Assembly (NCBI GenBank): GCA_003439945.1
Contig: QVRM01002050.1
Location: forward strand, 136,501-200,500
Source: Dermanyssus gallinae
Taxonomy: Eukaryota; Arthropoda; Arachnida; Mesostigmata; Dermanyssidae
DNA length: 64,000 bases
Direction: 5' to 3'
Shown here piece after piece: positions 1-9,908 of the stretch (position 1 is its first letter; each line of letters opens with the position of its first letter). The position numbers and the translations under genes are program-made. A model generated the notes under the pieces. The model ran no database searches and was not told where the DNA came from. It was given only the letters and a program-made list of their open reading frames with translations.

Positions 1-87
1 GGAAGACACCGTTTGCTCTAAGAGATCGTGTGCAGCCACGCACCTATTCAGGTTGATCTGGAGTAGTATCAGAGGCCGTCTGTTCAT
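1..87 (-). CDS. ORF2 N-terminus (AP-like endonuclease), partial, family I
   Basis: These are the first 29 codons of ORF2, cut by the window edge. The reading frame opens with an ATG at 87 and soon gives the endonuclease start motif LLQINLNRC followed by AAHDLLEQT, the conserved first strand of R1-clade AP-like endonucleases; the Asn belongs to the active site. The start lies 44 nt inside ORF1 (ORF1 stop TAG at 44-46). The same 44-nt overlap is seen in the family I copies at 16654-16697, 34956-34999 and 48180-48223, so the start is well supported. The protein would nick the target and reverse-transcribe the element RNA. Nothing can be said about the rest of this ORF2. Confidence 0.85.
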   Translation of the reverse strand, partial: MNRRPLILLQINLNRCVAAHDLLEQTVSS

Positions 88-2560
88 CGTTTATGCAACA
101 GGCTACTATCATTGCTTCTTCTGTTCCCGTTCCGTTCTCCTTAGAGCCAGAGTCTTGGCTTGCGATTTTAACTCCACGGGCGACGTATCGAAACTCACCT
201 TCTTCCATTTTTTCGATCTCCGTAGCCGTCTCTGTTGTTTCCGCGCGACCGCTAGCACGGCTTTTAGATCGATCTTTTCTAAAGTCAGCGGTGTATTGCC
301 TGTACACATCGCATGCCATCGACCTTGCGCCGTGACCCTCTTTCTGACACAGAGGGCAGCACTGAGGATTTTTGCAGCTTTTTGCAGCAGGCCCAGCCTT
401 TCCACAGTTAAAACAAAGCCTATCTTCTAGTCGTTCTTGCTTCTCAGTGCATTTTGCTGCAATATGGCCCGGCTTCAGGCAGTTGTTGCAGAGTGTTGGC
501 TTGGCAACCTCCCGTATAAAGCATTTTCCCCATCCAAAGTTCACCCGACCTATTGACAGTAGCTTTTGCGTGCTCTTTGCATCAGCCCGTACTGCAATTG
601 TTCTGCTGCCAGTATGGCTAAGGCGCGGTTCGTCAGCTTCTAAGATGGCAGGTTTGTTTTTGCCTAAGAGCTTCCGCAGTTCTACCTCAGCTTTTTCTTT
701 CGTCGCTCGGGTGTCGACGTCTCGGATAATCAGGTTGGCTCTAAAAAGGCTAGCTTTCTCCACGACATTCATTGCCGTTTCCTTGCGAATTTTATCCATG
801 AGTGTTTGCCTTCCACCTTCCTTTGTCTCTTTTAGGACAAGTACGATATCTTGGCTGTCTCCCCTGGCTTTTGCAGTGGCTTCTATCAGAACGCCGTCTA
901 ATTCGGAGGGGTTAATTTTCTCTTGTAGCGCCTTTACTTTGTCGCTATACGAGCTGCCCTCTTTATTTTCAATGACAAGCGTGCTTGTACGGCCCCTGAT
1001 GTTACCTTTATCGCCCCGAGAACGTCGGTGTGCATCTTCGTCTTGTGCTTGCTTCGGTTCTGAGGTCTCTTCGTCAACTCGTTGTCTTCTGTCTCTAGTA
1101 TAAATCCCCCCGGTACAGTCATCCTTGCCATGGACGACTTCAACAATCTTTCGTGCCATTGTTAAGGCCAATCCAATGGGTAGAATATAAGTTATTTCCA
1201 TGCTATCGTGTTCTTTCTCCGTGTTCCAGGCTGCCGTGTCCATAACCAGTCGGAACATTTTTTTTATTGCTTCAAGAACCTCTTCTGCCGTTATCTCTTT
1301 AATTTTCCCGATGATCAACGTTCGCGGGGGAGGTGCCTTCTCAACGCCGTTGCCCTCGCTTGTTTCATCGGAGACTAGCGCGACTGTGTCTTGCGCCTTT
1401 ATAACGATAATGTGTCCAGCTTTTATTTCTGGCCCCCCTTCCTTGGTGAACCTGTCCACCGCCGGGAAAGCAGTCCTTAATTTCTGGAGGTTTTTTTGTT
1501 CCTGATTCTTTTCTGCTTCGCTAAGAAGCACTATCTTCGGTGTGGATGTTTGTGAAATGCCCTTTTTGACTATTCTGGTGTGAAGGAAGGCTCCTTTAGG
1601 CCACTCTTCTTCCAGAAGCCTCAAGGCCTTGTCCGTGTCTGCCGTACCCTCTAAAATCTTAGTCCGCATGATAGAGATACTTTCTTTTTCTAAGCGCGTT
1701 TTCTTTTGCTCAGGGGTCTCCCGAAGTGTCTCAAGCTCTTGTGTTGCTTGCTTCAGCTTGGAAGTTAACTCCGCAATCAATTCTCCTTCTTGAAGCTTCT
1801 GTTTTTCAGCCGCGGCATCGGCAAGCTGAGATTTGAGTTCCTTAATCTCATTATCTCTTGATAAAATAGCTTCTTCACGTTGTTGTATTCTCGCTCGGTC
1901 CTCCTCCTGGCACTTGGTCATGCTTAAGATGGTCTCACCACTGGTAAGCATTGCTTCTAGATTATCCGTAGCGTGCGACTTCAGGTCATGAAGCGCAGTT
2001 CTAACCATCGGAATTGCAACTTCTGTCCACGCCTTCGCATCCTTAACCAGTGATTTGATGTCGACGTTCACATTTTTAAACCTAGGGTCTTCAATGTTTA
2101 CCCGGGCAAATATTTCACAAATCTTATCAAGCTGCTGTAAGCCTTTTTTTTCAATCTCCAAGAGCTCGCTTGTTTTGCCTGAGCTTGACGCGAGAGTCTT
2201 AGTCTTCTTTAGGTCGTCTGAGGTGGCGTAGGCCGGTGAAGTCGACCCCCTCTTACCTTGCTTTTTTCCTTCATCTTCCTGCGCCGCGACTGCTTGCTCG
2301 CCGGTAGCTTCTGAGGACGACAGGCTGCTTGTCGACGGCGGAGTGCGCGCCAAGCCCCTTCTCGCAAAGGGATTCACCGCCTCTACAGGAACGCCAAGCG
2401 CTTGTTCGTTTCTTCCAGTAGCCATACGCGACGGGGTGGCCTGGTCGCCTACCTCCCCTGCCGGACTCTCCTCGTCTGGGTGGGAAACCTCAGTTGCTGG
2501 TGGCACAGAACCAGCTTTTTTGTTGTTAAGCTCCATTTCAAATTTCAATTTTCTTCGCAT
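44..2560 (-). CDS. ORF1 gag-like RNA-binding protein, family I (838 aa, open)
   Basis: This is the nucleocapsid-like ORF1 protein of an R1-clade LINE. It should bind element RNA and, in telomere-specific relatives, bring the RNP to telomeres. The N-terminal third is low-complexity and charged. A coiled-coil-like stretch lies at about residues 210-300 (repeated E/K/L heptads). Three CCHC-type knuckles lie at 691-704 (CX2CX4HX4C), 716-729 and 735-750 (CX2CX4HX6C). The middle knuckle has Pro in place of the zinc-binding His (CFNCGKAGPAAKSC); the copies at 26.3 and 35.3 kb keep the His. The frame is otherwise uninterrupted. The first Met at 2560 is used; a second Met eight codons in (MELNNKK) lines up with the start seen in other copies and could be the true start. 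The gene overlaps ORF2 by 44 nt. Confidence 0.9.
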   Translation of the reverse strand: MRRKLKFEMELNNKKAGSVPPATEVSHPDEESPAGEVGDQATPSRMATGRNEQALGVPVEAVNPFARRGLARTPPSTSSLSSSEATGEQAVAAQEDEGKKQGKRGSTSPAYATSDDLKKTKTLASSSGKTSELLEIEKKGLQQLDKICEIFARVNIEDPRFKNVNVDIKSLVKDAKAWTEVAIPMVRTALHDLKSHATDNLEAMLTSGETILSMTKCQEEDRARIQQREEAILSRDNEIKELKSQLADAAAEKQKLQEGELIAELTSKLKQATQELETLRETPEQKKTRLEKESISIMRTKILEGTADTDKALRLLEEEWPKGAFLHTRIVKKGISQTSTPKIVLLSEAEKNQEQKNLQKLRTAFPAVDRFTKEGGPEIKAGHIIVIKAQDTVALVSDETSEGNGVEKAPPPRTLIIGKIKEITAEEVLEAIKKMFRLVMDTAAWNTEKEHDSMEITYILPIGLALTMARKIVEVVHGKDDCTGGIYTRDRRQRVDEETSEPKQAQDEDAHRRSRGDKGNIRGRTSTLVIENKEGSSYSDKVKALQEKINPSELDGVLIEATAKARGDSQDIVLVLKETKEGGRQTLMDKIRKETAMNVVEKASLFRANLIIRDVDTRATKEKAEVELRKLLGKNKPAILEADEPRLSHTGSRTIAVRADAKSTQKLLSIGRVNFGWGKCFIREVAKPTLCNNCLKPGHIAAKCTEKQERLEDRLCFNCGKAGPAAKSCKNPQCCPLCQKEGHGARSMACDVYRQYTADFRKDRSKSRASGRAETTETATEIEKMEEGEFRYVARGVKIASQDSGSKENGTGTEEAMIVACCINDEQTASDTTPDQPE

Positions 2561-3099
2561 GGGTACTTATCGGTCCTTGGCCGTCCACCAGTGTGGCGTG
2601 GTGTGACAGTGGCTCGCAGCTGCGGGTTTCAAGGAGCCATGGCCTCGGCAATGCGCCCCGTTTAACACACTGCTAGGTCCCATCCGGTCGCCAGCCGGCA
2701 TAACAGTGGTCTCGGGATTTACAACGGATGATGGGGCAGCCAGGTTTAGGTAGGCTACTCCTTCCCGGGCCCCTGTACTATCCGCCGGCCCGCGTGCCCC
2801 ACGGTTTGAGCTGTACCCTTGACCCCCTAATCCGCGACCGCGTCCACTGACTCCTCCGCCATGGTAGAGCGGCCTGGTGCTCCGATAGTGCCCTCTGTAC
2901 CTCTCGCCCGTTGGGACCGCTGGTGGCTCTCCTCCGCGCGAGAGTGACGCTGCCGCTCCTAACATGGAGTGCAGACGCAGTGTCTCTGTTTTGGTCCGCG
3001 CCGGGTATTTTATTTCCCCGGTACCCGCCATATCTGGGAGGCATTCCCCTATCCGCCACCTGGGGACGCGCCCAGTAGGGGACCAGTAACCCCCCTGGG

Positions 3100-3116
3100 A
3101 ACCTAACCTAACCTAA
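3100..3116. repeat. Telomeric (CCTAA)n spacer
   Basis: About three and a half CCTAA units lie between the 5' end of copy I-1 and the T-run (antisense poly(A), 3117-3128) of copy II-1. The minus strand reads poly(A)-TTAGG-TTAGG, then the next element's 5' end. Confidence 0.9.
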
Positions 3117-3144
3117 TTTTTTTTTTTTGAGGTTCGGAGAAAAA

Positions 3145-3226
3145 ATGCATTACGCACACTCACGGCGCAGATGGTACGCGCTTGGGTAGTGTGGGACTGC
3201 TCGTTGTTGTTGAGTTACCCACTAAA
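3145..3226 (-). promoter_or_regulatory. Conserved 3'-UTR block set (family II)
   Basis: Three short blocks lie near the poly(A) end: ATGCATTACGCAC at 3145, GTAGTGTGGGACT at 3186 and TTACCCACTAAA at 3215 (plus-strand spelling). The same blocks in the same order occur in other family II copies and in the otherwise different family I 3' UTRs. They are candidate RT-recognition or RNA-structure elements for target-primed reverse transcription. Confidence 0.6.
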
Positions 3227-3445
3227 AAACCTACTCCTCACTTACCCCCCCCAGGGCTCGGTACTGTTTCCCAGTTCTTCAAGGCCGAGGGGGGGGAGCC
3301 GTCTGCTCTACCTGTTGAACCTGGCCTGGGAGCCCTGGGGGGTCGCGGTTCTTGTTTGCGTAGTTCCGCTGTGTGCTGCCCGTCTGTTCTCTTTTTTCCG
3401 GGTCTTTTCTCTCATCATGTGGTCCAGGAAGTGGGCTCCCTCCTT

Positions 3446-4585
3446 TCACGCCTGGGCTGAGTTCATCATCGCCGTTACTATTGTTTTAGTTTCAGAGCCT
3501 GCCAGTTGGTACGATGTGGAACGTCTCGCCGTGGAGAGCCCCGGGCAATGTGCGATTGTGTGATCCACATCGTCCGGCATTCCCTGGGCGCACAGCGTGC
3601 ATACGTCCGTGAGAGATTTGCCAATCCTTAACATATATGTCTGGTACTGTCCGTGGCCCGTCACCGCCTGCGTGGCGTAGTATGACAGGGGACCCTGTCC
3701 CGGACCGTTGTACCATTTGTCGAGATCTTCAATGAGGTTGCGGGTCCATTCCGCTTTCGTAGTCAGCCTGTTCCACTCCTCTTTCCACTCTATCATTGCT
3801 GCCGTCTTGGCCTCGTCGTAGTCCATGTGTCCATCTAGTCGCATGGCTCTTCGTTGTCCCGCAGTGATGTCCCACGGGATCATTCGGGCCATCACCAGCA
3901 CCGCTTCTGTGCTGGCCGTTTTATACGCCCTGCTGGTCCGTTGTGCGACGGTGCGTTGGGCTGAGCGCAGAAGTGTCCTATTTCTTGTTGTTCGGAGGGC
4001 CATATCTGCCCACACCGAAACCGCGTATAGCGCAGTAGACTTTGCGGCGGTGGCCAGTAGGGCTCTTTTCTGTTGGTCCGCGCCCCCCGATCTCGGGAGA
4101 ATCCTTTCTAGCGTCCTGGCTATTTTGTGGACCTTAGTCGAGATTGCGTCGATGTGTGCTCTTCCGGTCATGCCTGTATCTAGAGTCACGCCCAGGTATT
4201 TGGCCGTCTTTGCCATCGTGATCGAATGTCCCTCCAGCGTTAGCCGTATCTCCAGGGTGCGCTTTCGACCTGTCAAAAATATGGCCTCTGTTTTTTCGGG
4301 GGCCAGTCGCAGGCCGTTCTGTGACATCCATCGCGACACTCTGTCCATGGCGTCGTTTGCTGTGGCCTGGAGCGTTGCTTCGTGCTTGGCTCTGATTATC
4401 ATGGCCAGGTCGTCCGCGTATGCGAGCGTTTCTACGCCTTCTGGGAGCCCCTCAAGACGCAGGACATCGTCGTATACCAGGTTCCACAGTGTCGGTCCGA
4501 GTGTAGACCCCTGCGGTGACGTCGATGCTTCCGTGACTCGTATGGAGTCGTCGCTCGTTCAGGTAGGATGCTGTGATCCGCGTGA
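3446..4585 (-). pseudogene. ORF2 C-terminal fragment (RT palm/thumb + zinc motif), family II
   Basis: This fragment holds the YADD active-site block (LAYADDLAM near 4410) and the thumb-like region with the APEKTEAIFLTGRKRT block. The C-terminal zinc motif C-X2-C-X9-H-X4-C (CTLC...HTIAHC) lies near 3550-3600. It is broken in three ways. It is truncated upstream at 4585. Compared with II-2 (12479-12500) it lacks 11 bp between two copies of CCCCTGCGG around 4510, which shifts the frame before YADD. A Trp codon is changed to a stop at 3446-3448, so the last ~45 residues seen in II-2 are lost. It cannot make a working enzyme. Confidence 0.9.
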
Positions 4586-4588
4586 ACC
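4574..4588. repeat. Target-site duplication of family III, left copy
   Basis: TGATCCGCGTGAACC here is repeated exactly at 11046-11060, flanking the family III element. The first 12 bases are RT-coding sequence of copy II-1 and the last bases are the beginning of the telomeric tract. The pre-insertion site was therefore the II-1/CCTAA junction. Confidence 0.9.
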
Positions 4589-4822
4589 TTTTTTTTTTTT
4601 TTTTTTATAACCTGAGGTTGAAGGTAAATCTTGCATAAGACACCGGGCGATACGTTGGTATTCGCCGCGGTAGTGTCAGATTCTTACTGACTAAACCCCC
4701 AACCGGTAAGTATCTTGGGGATGCCATTCCGTACTAAAGTTGAATATTACTTCGAATAGCACCCTTGCAGGGACCAGCAGTCGGCGCTTATCGCCAACCT
4801 TGTCTTATCCCGCGGTTGGTCC

Positions 4823-7800
4823 TCAGGTTTGCTGGGCCGCCGTGGCGGCCAGCCGGGCGATCCTTGCCCGCTCCAGGTGGTCCTTGCGTTTCAGCAGCTC
4901 TTCCGCAAGCTGGGCTCCTTTGTGCCAGTGCTCCTCCGACGCGCAGATATACCTGACGAAGCCTCTCATTCCGTGTGCGCCGAGCTCTCGGGCTAGTTGT
5001 TGATCCATCCGCTCCGCTCGGACGTCCTGCAGCGCACTGCATAGTAGCAGGGTGTGCAGTGGGGAGTCCACGTCGCAGGCGGGGCACAGTGTACAGCTTT
5101 CAGCAATATCCTTAAACCTGGCCAGGTACTGTTTGAAGTCGCCGTGGCCAGTCAGGAATTGCGTCATAAAGTACGTCGTGCCGCCACCTGGTCTGTTGAT
5201 CCATTCTCCTATGTCCGGAATGATTTCGCGTGTGGAGGCGCCGGGTCGGTTTCCGACTACCGTGTCCCACCGGGCCTGCCACGCGAGCAATGTTTCGGCC
5301 TTCTGCTGCTCTGCGGCGAGTGTCGGGTCCGCCCATTTCCTTCTCCTCTCCTCGGCCTTGAGGTCCCACGGGGTTGTGCCCGCAAGGACACACGCCGCCT
5401 CTCCGTTAACGTCCCGGTAGGCCTGGACCGTCCGGAGAGCAAGTATGCGCTGGGCCTTCATCATTGTGTTTCTATTGCACTCGGTCCGGAGCGTAGATTC
5501 CGCCCAGACCGGTGCTCCAAAAAGCATGATTGATTCGCCGACGCTTGCCAGCAGGCGGCGCTTGCCCTCCTTGGGTCCTCGAATGTTAGGCATGATCCTG
5601 GCTAGCTGTCCGGCAGCCTTCGTCGTTTTCGCCGCCGCGATCCGTATATGAGGCGACCCTCGCAGTCCACGGTCCAGGTGCATGCCAAGGTATCGTACAA
5701 CTTTGGACGTCTTTATCGCCGTACCATCAAGTCGGATATCTAGGTCGCGGCAGGCTTTTTTGCCGACGAGGAGGGCGGCCTCCGTCTTCTCCGGGGCGAG
5801 TTCGAGCCCGTTTTGCCTCATCCACAGCGAAATTTCCCACAGGGCCAGGTTAGCCTTGGTTTCCAGCTCGCCGGGACTTCGCGCTTGGACTGTCACCGCA
5901 ACGTCGTCTGCATAGGCCAGCAGGTCAACTCCGGGGGGGAGGTCTCTGAGCCGCAGAACTCCGTCGTACGCCAGATTCCACAGCAGTGGACCAAGGATCG
6001 ATCCCTGTGGCACCCCCGCCGTCATAGTTAGCTCTGTCCCGGCGCTGGTTAGGTCCCTCTCCTTTAGGTAGTCCGAGATCATCCTGGTCAGGTACTGTGG
6101 GACTCTCCTGGCTCTCAGCGTTCGCAGAATCACCTTCCATGGAAGGGAGTTGAACGCGTTACGTACGTCGAGTAGTATGACCAGATACAGTTCCCGGGTT
6201 TTACGCGTTGCTTTCCGGAGGGTTTCCGCCTTGGACAGGACCCTGTGGATAGGAGATAGGACAGACCGGTTTTTCCGGAAGCCAAACTGCCCATCTGACA
6301 GGAGTCCAAATTCCTCGGCGTGCCGCCGTAGCCGTGCCTCGATCACCGCTTCAAAGGCCTTCGCGAGTGTGCCTAGTAAGCAGATGGGCCGGAACGACCC
6401 ATTGCCTTTCGGCAGCAACACCACCTCGGCGCGTTTCCACGACGTCGGGAAGGCTCCTTTCCGAATCAGCCCCGTGAACACCTCGGCAACCATGTCAGGG
6501 AATTCCTTTAGGAGCACCCTGGTGGCCGCCGGTGGTACCCCATCTTCGCCAGGAGCCTTGCCAGGTTTTATTCTCTCAGCAGCCAGGATGATCTCGGCGC
6601 GTGTTACCGGGGGTGCTTCCTCGTCGGGAGTCAGAGGTCGCTCGTACGGGGTTCGATCAAATTCGGGCTGCCTCGGGAATAGTTGCTCGAGGGCTGCTTT
6701 CCTTTCGTCGGTAGTTAACGTTGTCTCGCACCTTCCCTTGATTTTCCCCCGAACGAGCTTGTACGGCTTGCCCCATGTGTCTTGTTCCACGCTATCCAGG
6801 AACTCTTTCCATGCGCGTTCCCTACTTTTAGCGATTTCTCGCCGTAGCAAGGCACGGCACTTCCGGAGCTCCCCGACAGCTCTCGCCATCCGGTCATCGT
6901 TGTCCCCCACTAGCGAACGTAGCGTCTTGACCTCGCGGCGGGCTCGGAGGCAGTCCCTTCTCCTTCCGGTGATCTCTTCCGTCCACCAGTGTTTCGGGGA
7001 CACCTGGTGGCGCCGTTTTGGGTGGACCCTGGCAGTTGCGCAGGCCGACTTCAGGAGCCGTTGCAGTCCCTCGGCGTCAGCGGGGGCGCCTGAACGAGCG
7101 AGCTCGGTCCGTATGGCCTCAATCGTCGAAACGCGCCCCTGAAAACGTAGTTTATCCCGGGGGCGGGGTCGGGGTGGCAGGGGTGCGTCCACGTAAAACT
7201 CGATCGTTTGATGGTCCGACAGAGTGATCTCGTTGGTTAGCACTTGCCACCCGCTGATCCGTGTCGCTTGCGTGGTCTGAGCCATTGTAAGATCGACAAA
7301 AGAGGAACCTCGCGTCCCTACGAATGTCGGCTCAACGCCGTCGTTCAATGTCGTGAGGTCCAGCTCGGCCATCCACTCGAGGAGTTTGTGGCCCCTTCCG
7401 TCGATCACCGTCGAACCCCACTCCGTGCTAGCTGCGTTAAAGTCTCCGCACACGTACACCGGGAGGTTTACGGCCCCCCTGATCGAGCTTCGCAGCTCGC
7501 TCAGAAAGGCCTCCAGTTCCTCGATGGGGGCGTTTGGGCTTGCGTAGCAGGAGTAAAACCTGCCCGCCTTGCCCACCTCCGCCCATGAGAATCCCCTCCC
7601 GCTTCCGTGTCTAGTGATGATTCCGGTGCAGTCGATGATGGCCGTGTTGGCATCCGCATCTGTCACCCATGCGACTTTCGATCGCGCCAGATTGCGGTTT
7701 GGTTCGCTCAATAGGAGCAAGTCCGCCCCGCGTCTGGTCGCGATTTCTTCGAGCAGGGAGTGCGGCGCGCGGCTTCGGTTACAGTTCAGCTGGAGGACTT

Positions 7801-7834
7801 TAAGCATTATGCTTTGGAGGGCTGGTGTGCTCAA
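4823..7834 (-). CDS. ORF2 polyprotein: AP-like endonuclease + reverse transcriptase (family III, 1003 aa, intact)
   Basis: This is the replication enzyme of an R1-clade LINE. It nicks target DNA and primes reverse transcription from the nick. The endonuclease occupies about residues 10-220: LQLNCN at 14-19, SEPN at 43-46, GDFN at 130-133 and SDH at 206-208 are the catalytic landmarks. The RT covers about 410-700: GKAPGEDGVPP at 425, FRPICLL at 481, FGFRKNRS at 517, LLDVRNAFNS at 554, GVPQGSILGP at 607 and YADD at 641-644. The C-terminal zinc motif is C914-X2-C917-X9-H927-X4-C932. No stop or frameshift is visible. I chose the Met at 7834 because families I and II also start ORF2 8-18 residues before the LQxN strand, with a 43-46-nt overlap on ORF1 (35 nt here). 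A Met at 7807, inside ATGCTTAA with the ORF1 stop, is an alternative that suggests coupled termination-reinitiation. Confidence 0.95.
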   Translation of the reverse strand: MSTPALQSIMLKVLQLNCNRSRAPHSLLEEIATRRGADLLLLSEPNRNLARSKVAWVTDADANTAIIDCTGIITRHGSGRGFSWAEVGKAGRFYSCYASPNAPIEELEAFLSELRSSIRGAVNLPVYVCGDFNAASTEWGSTVIDGRGHKLLEWMAELDLTTLNDGVEPTFVGTRGSSFVDLTMAQTTQATRISGWQVLTNEITLSDHQTIEFYVDAPLPPRPRPRDKLRFQGRVSTIEAIRTELARSGAPADAEGLQRLLKSACATARVHPKRRHQVSPKHWWTEEITGRRRDCLRARREVKTLRSLVGDNDDRMARAVGELRKCRALLRREIAKSRERAWKEFLDSVEQDTWGKPYKLVRGKIKGRCETTLTTDERKAALEQLFPRQPEFDRTPYERPLTPDEEAPPVTRAEIILAAERIKPGKAPGEDGVPPAATRVLLKEFPDMVAEVFTGLIRKGAFPTSWKRAEVVLLPKGNGSFRPICLLGTLAKAFEAVIEARLRRHAEEFGLLSDGQFGFRKNRSVLSPIHRVLSKAETLRKATRKTRELYLVILLDVRNAFNSLPWKVILRTLRARRVPQYLTRMISDYLKERDLTSAGTELTMTAGVPQGSILGPLLWNLAYDGVLRLRDLPPGVDLLAYADDVAVTVQARSPGELETKANLALWEISLWMRQNGLELAPEKTEAALLVGKKACRDLDIRLDGTAIKTSKVVRYLGMHLDRGLRGSPHIRIAAAKTTKAAGQLARIMPNIRGPKEGKRRLLASVGESIMLFGAPVWAESTLRTECNRNTMMKAQRILALRTVQAYRDVNGEAACVLAGTTPWDLKAEERRRKWADPTLAAEQQKAETLLAWQARWDTVVGNRPGASTREIIPDIGEWINRPGGGTTYFMTQFLTGHGDFKQYLARFKDIAESCTLCPACDVDSPLHTLLLCSALQDVRAERMDQQLARELGAHGMRGFVRYICASEEHWHKGAQLAEELLKRKDHLERARIARLAATAAQQT

Positions 7835-9908
7835 CCCTCTGGGCCTTAACCGCAGTCTTGACGTTCAGGTTTAGGGGTGAGTTGCCGGGGCTCCGGCGCC
7901 TCTTTTGCCTTCGCTTGTCTCCGGAGCGGAGAGCGTTGGAAAAGCCTCCGGCAGCGGATTCCTCATCCGTGGCCGACATGTGGTTCTCATCCGTGTCTGA
8001 CTCGACCAGGATGGGGGTCTGAGACACCGCTTTCGCTGTCGCCAGTCGGGAGCGTGGAGCGCCATCGTTGGAGTCCTTGATCTTCTGCCGGTAGGTCGGG
8101 CATGCCGTCGAGTTGGCTGCGTGCGCTCCGCTGCAGTTGTAGCACCTGGGGGCGTTTGAGCACCCATTGGCCACGTGGCCGAGGTCGCCGCAGCGGTGGC
8201 AACGCTTGCCTTCGCATCGCTCGAACGTGCAGTCCCGCGCCGAGTGTCCGACGCGTTGGCACCGCAGGCAGCAGGGCACCGATCCCCAGTTGTTAATCGG
8301 GTAGGTGCTCCAGCCTACCTGGAGACGACCCGCCGCCACAAGGGGGGCCGCTGCTTCACGTGAGCGGAACCTCACGATGGCCGAGACGAGGCCATAGGCG
8401 CTCGCGACCGGAGGCTCCAAGGTGAAATTTCCGGCCGCTGCGGAGACGTTCGTCAGTGCGTTTCTGATGTCTTCTGCTGTAGTGCCTGTAGGGAGGTTGC
8501 GTACGATCATTTTGACCTCGGCCGCGTCAGCCGTTATCTTGGCTGAGGCTCCCCCCTCCGTCTGTAGGGCTTCTAGGAAGGAGCGGGTTCCCCCGGCCTC
8601 CTTTTCCGCTACCTTCAGTACCACGTCTCCGTTTCTAAGTTGGGTGAGCCGTTGCACTGTGACGTTGTGTGCATCAGGACGTACCTTTTGCTGCACGCCG
8701 CTTATGTCGACACCGGGGGTTCCCTCGCCCTTCCTCAGCACGATGGTGCTCCACGCGGGGCGCTTCGGAGCTGTATTCTGTTGGTTACTTCTCGTCGTCG
8801 CCTTATCGGTTCCCCTCTTCTCGCGGTTTGCCCTCTTCCGCGTCGCCTTGGACGTGTAAAGGGCCACCTTGATGTCGGCCTTGCGGGCGCAGACCTCAAG
8901 AAGCCTCTGTGACCTCACAGGGTCGGTCACGTAGCACGGAATGGGGTCCGTGTCCGATGCCGACCGCTGCTGGGCGGCCGCCTGCAGCGCCTCGAAGATC
9001 TTCTCCGTCTCACCTATCGCGTCGTCCTCTTCCTTGGGAAGACGTAGGGTGACCAGGGACCGGGTCACTGGCTCCTCTCCCTGCTCTCCCTTCTCCTCGA
9101 TGCAGCGTGTTGCTACCCTGTTGGTGAAGGTTCGGGCTGCGTCGGTCCTCAGCTTGCTGAACTGCGCACCCATGACGTTCCAGATCGCCTCGTCGCTGCG
9201 ATTTGCCTCCCGGACAATGAGGATCCGCACGGGGCAGTCCCTTGTTATGCTGCCGGTGGCAATCGACGTGTTGCGAAACAGGTCGGCTGTCCACTCCATT
9301 TCTGTGATCTTTTTGAGACCTTCCATAGAGCCGCCTTCGGTAACAAACCTTTCTAGCTCGGCCTTGCTGAGCGTCGCGTCTGCGTCTGTGTTGTCAGTCT
9401 GGCAGCCGGTAGACCGCGTTTTGACTGCGCGCTCCGTCTGGCATCCCGATTCCACTTTAGCTTTTGGGTCGGCCTGGCGACAATGGCATTGCTCCGGCGC
9501 GCCGGTAGACGTTGGGCTGGGTTCTGCCAGCAGGCGTTCCTTTTCCTTCAGCCGGGCAACCCTCAGGCTTTTCGCTGCCCCTTCTATGAGTGATTTCAGC
9601 TTCTTGTCCACCTTGACGAGGTGGTCACGCTTATCCCTGGTCTGTGTATAGGCCTCCATTTCGTTGATGTAGCAGGCGATCGGGTCTATGGCCCTGAAAA
9701 CTGGGCTCACTTCTTCACCTTCCCCTGCTTCTCCGGTAAGCTCACTCGTTGAGTGGCTGTGCTCGTGTGCAGCACTAGTCTCGTTCGCCGAGTCCTTAGT
9801 GTGGGAGAGAGGCTGGGCCTCGTTCCCCGCGTCCGCTGTGATCGCACTAGCGATCGGTGACCGCTGTAGCATCTTCCGGGGTTGGAAGATGCTTCCTCTC
9901 TCGGTCAC
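7800..9908 (-). CDS. ORF1 gag-like protein with three CCHC knuckles (family III, 702 aa, intact)
   Basis: This is the RNA-binding partner protein of the family III element. The N-terminal ~200 residues are charged and helix-prone. A central RRM/gag-like region includes the block RTFTNRVATR. Three zinc knuckles follow at about 547-560 (CLRCQRVGHSARDC), 570-583 (CHRCGDLGHVANGC) and 589-603 (CX2CX3HX6C), all with intact ligands. After them comes an acidic stretch and a basic cluster (DKRRQKRRRSP) that could act as a nuclear localisation signal; this is inference. The last codons overlap ORF2 by 35 nt. The start is the first Met of the open frame at 9908. Knuckle count and spacing match families I and II, but the rest of the protein differs strongly, so it is a separate family. 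Confidence 0.92.
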   Translation of the reverse strand: MTERGSIFQPRKMLQRSPIASAITADAGNEAQPLSHTKDSANETSAAHEHSHSTSELTGEAGEGEEVSPVFRAIDPIACYINEMEAYTQTRDKRDHLVKVDKKLKSLIEGAAKSLRVARLKEKERLLAEPSPTSTGAPEQCHCRQADPKAKVESGCQTERAVKTRSTGCQTDNTDADATLSKAELERFVTEGGSMEGLKKITEMEWTADLFRNTSIATGSITRDCPVRILIVREANRSDEAIWNVMGAQFSKLRTDAARTFTNRVATRCIEEKGEQGEEPVTRSLVTLRLPKEEDDAIGETEKIFEALQAAAQQRSASDTDPIPCYVTDPVRSQRLLEVCARKADIKVALYTSKATRKRANREKRGTDKATTRSNQQNTAPKRPAWSTIVLRKGEGTPGVDISGVQQKVRPDAHNVTVQRLTQLRNGDVVLKVAEKEAGGTRSFLEALQTEGGASAKITADAAEVKMIVRNLPTGTTAEDIRNALTNVSAAAGNFTLEPPVASAYGLVSAIVRFRSREAAAPLVAAGRLQVGWSTYPINNWGSVPCCLRCQRVGHSARDCTFERCEGKRCHRCGDLGHVANGCSNAPRCYNCSGAHAANSTACPTYRQKIKDSNDGAPRSRLATAKAVSQTPILVESDTDENHMSATDEESAAGGFSNALRSGDKRRQKRRRSPGNSPLNLNVKTAVKAQRVEHTSPPKHNA

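Larger units (their letters stand above)
1..3099 (-). mobile_element. R1-clade telomeric non-LTR retrotransposon, family I copy I-1 (5' part; runs off left edge)
   Basis: This is the 5' part of a family I element: leader 2561-3099, complete ORF1, and the first codons of ORF2 at the window edge. Its 5' terminus (CCCAGGGG on the minus strand) abuts a CCTAA tract starting at 3100. The second family I 5' end in the window (37867) has the same terminal CCCAGGG next to CCTAA, which supports a genuine full-length 5' end. The 540-bp leader has no ORF I trust. It is GC-rich and matches the leaders at 18.7-18.9 kb and 37.4-37.9 kb closely. Confidence 0.9.
3117..4588 (-). mobile_element. Family II R1-clade element, 5'-truncated copy II-1
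   Basis: The poly(A) tail (T-run 3117-3128) is followed by a 317-bp 3' UTR and the C-terminal part of ORF2. The copy is truncated inside the RT palm coding region near 4585, where sequence matching copy II-2 (12548-12562) stops and telomeric AACC begins. It is nearly identical to II-2 over 1.45 kb, so the two are recent relatives. Family III (4589-11045) later inserted exactly at its truncated end. Confidence 0.9.

Noticed and set aside
372..1103. 243-codon plus-strand ORF
   Set aside because: Antisense shadow of the family I ORF1 zinc-knuckle region.
6150..7142. 330-codon plus-strand ORF
   Set aside because: Antisense to the intact family III ORF2. It has no domain and is rich in Ser/Arg as expected from a reverse reading.
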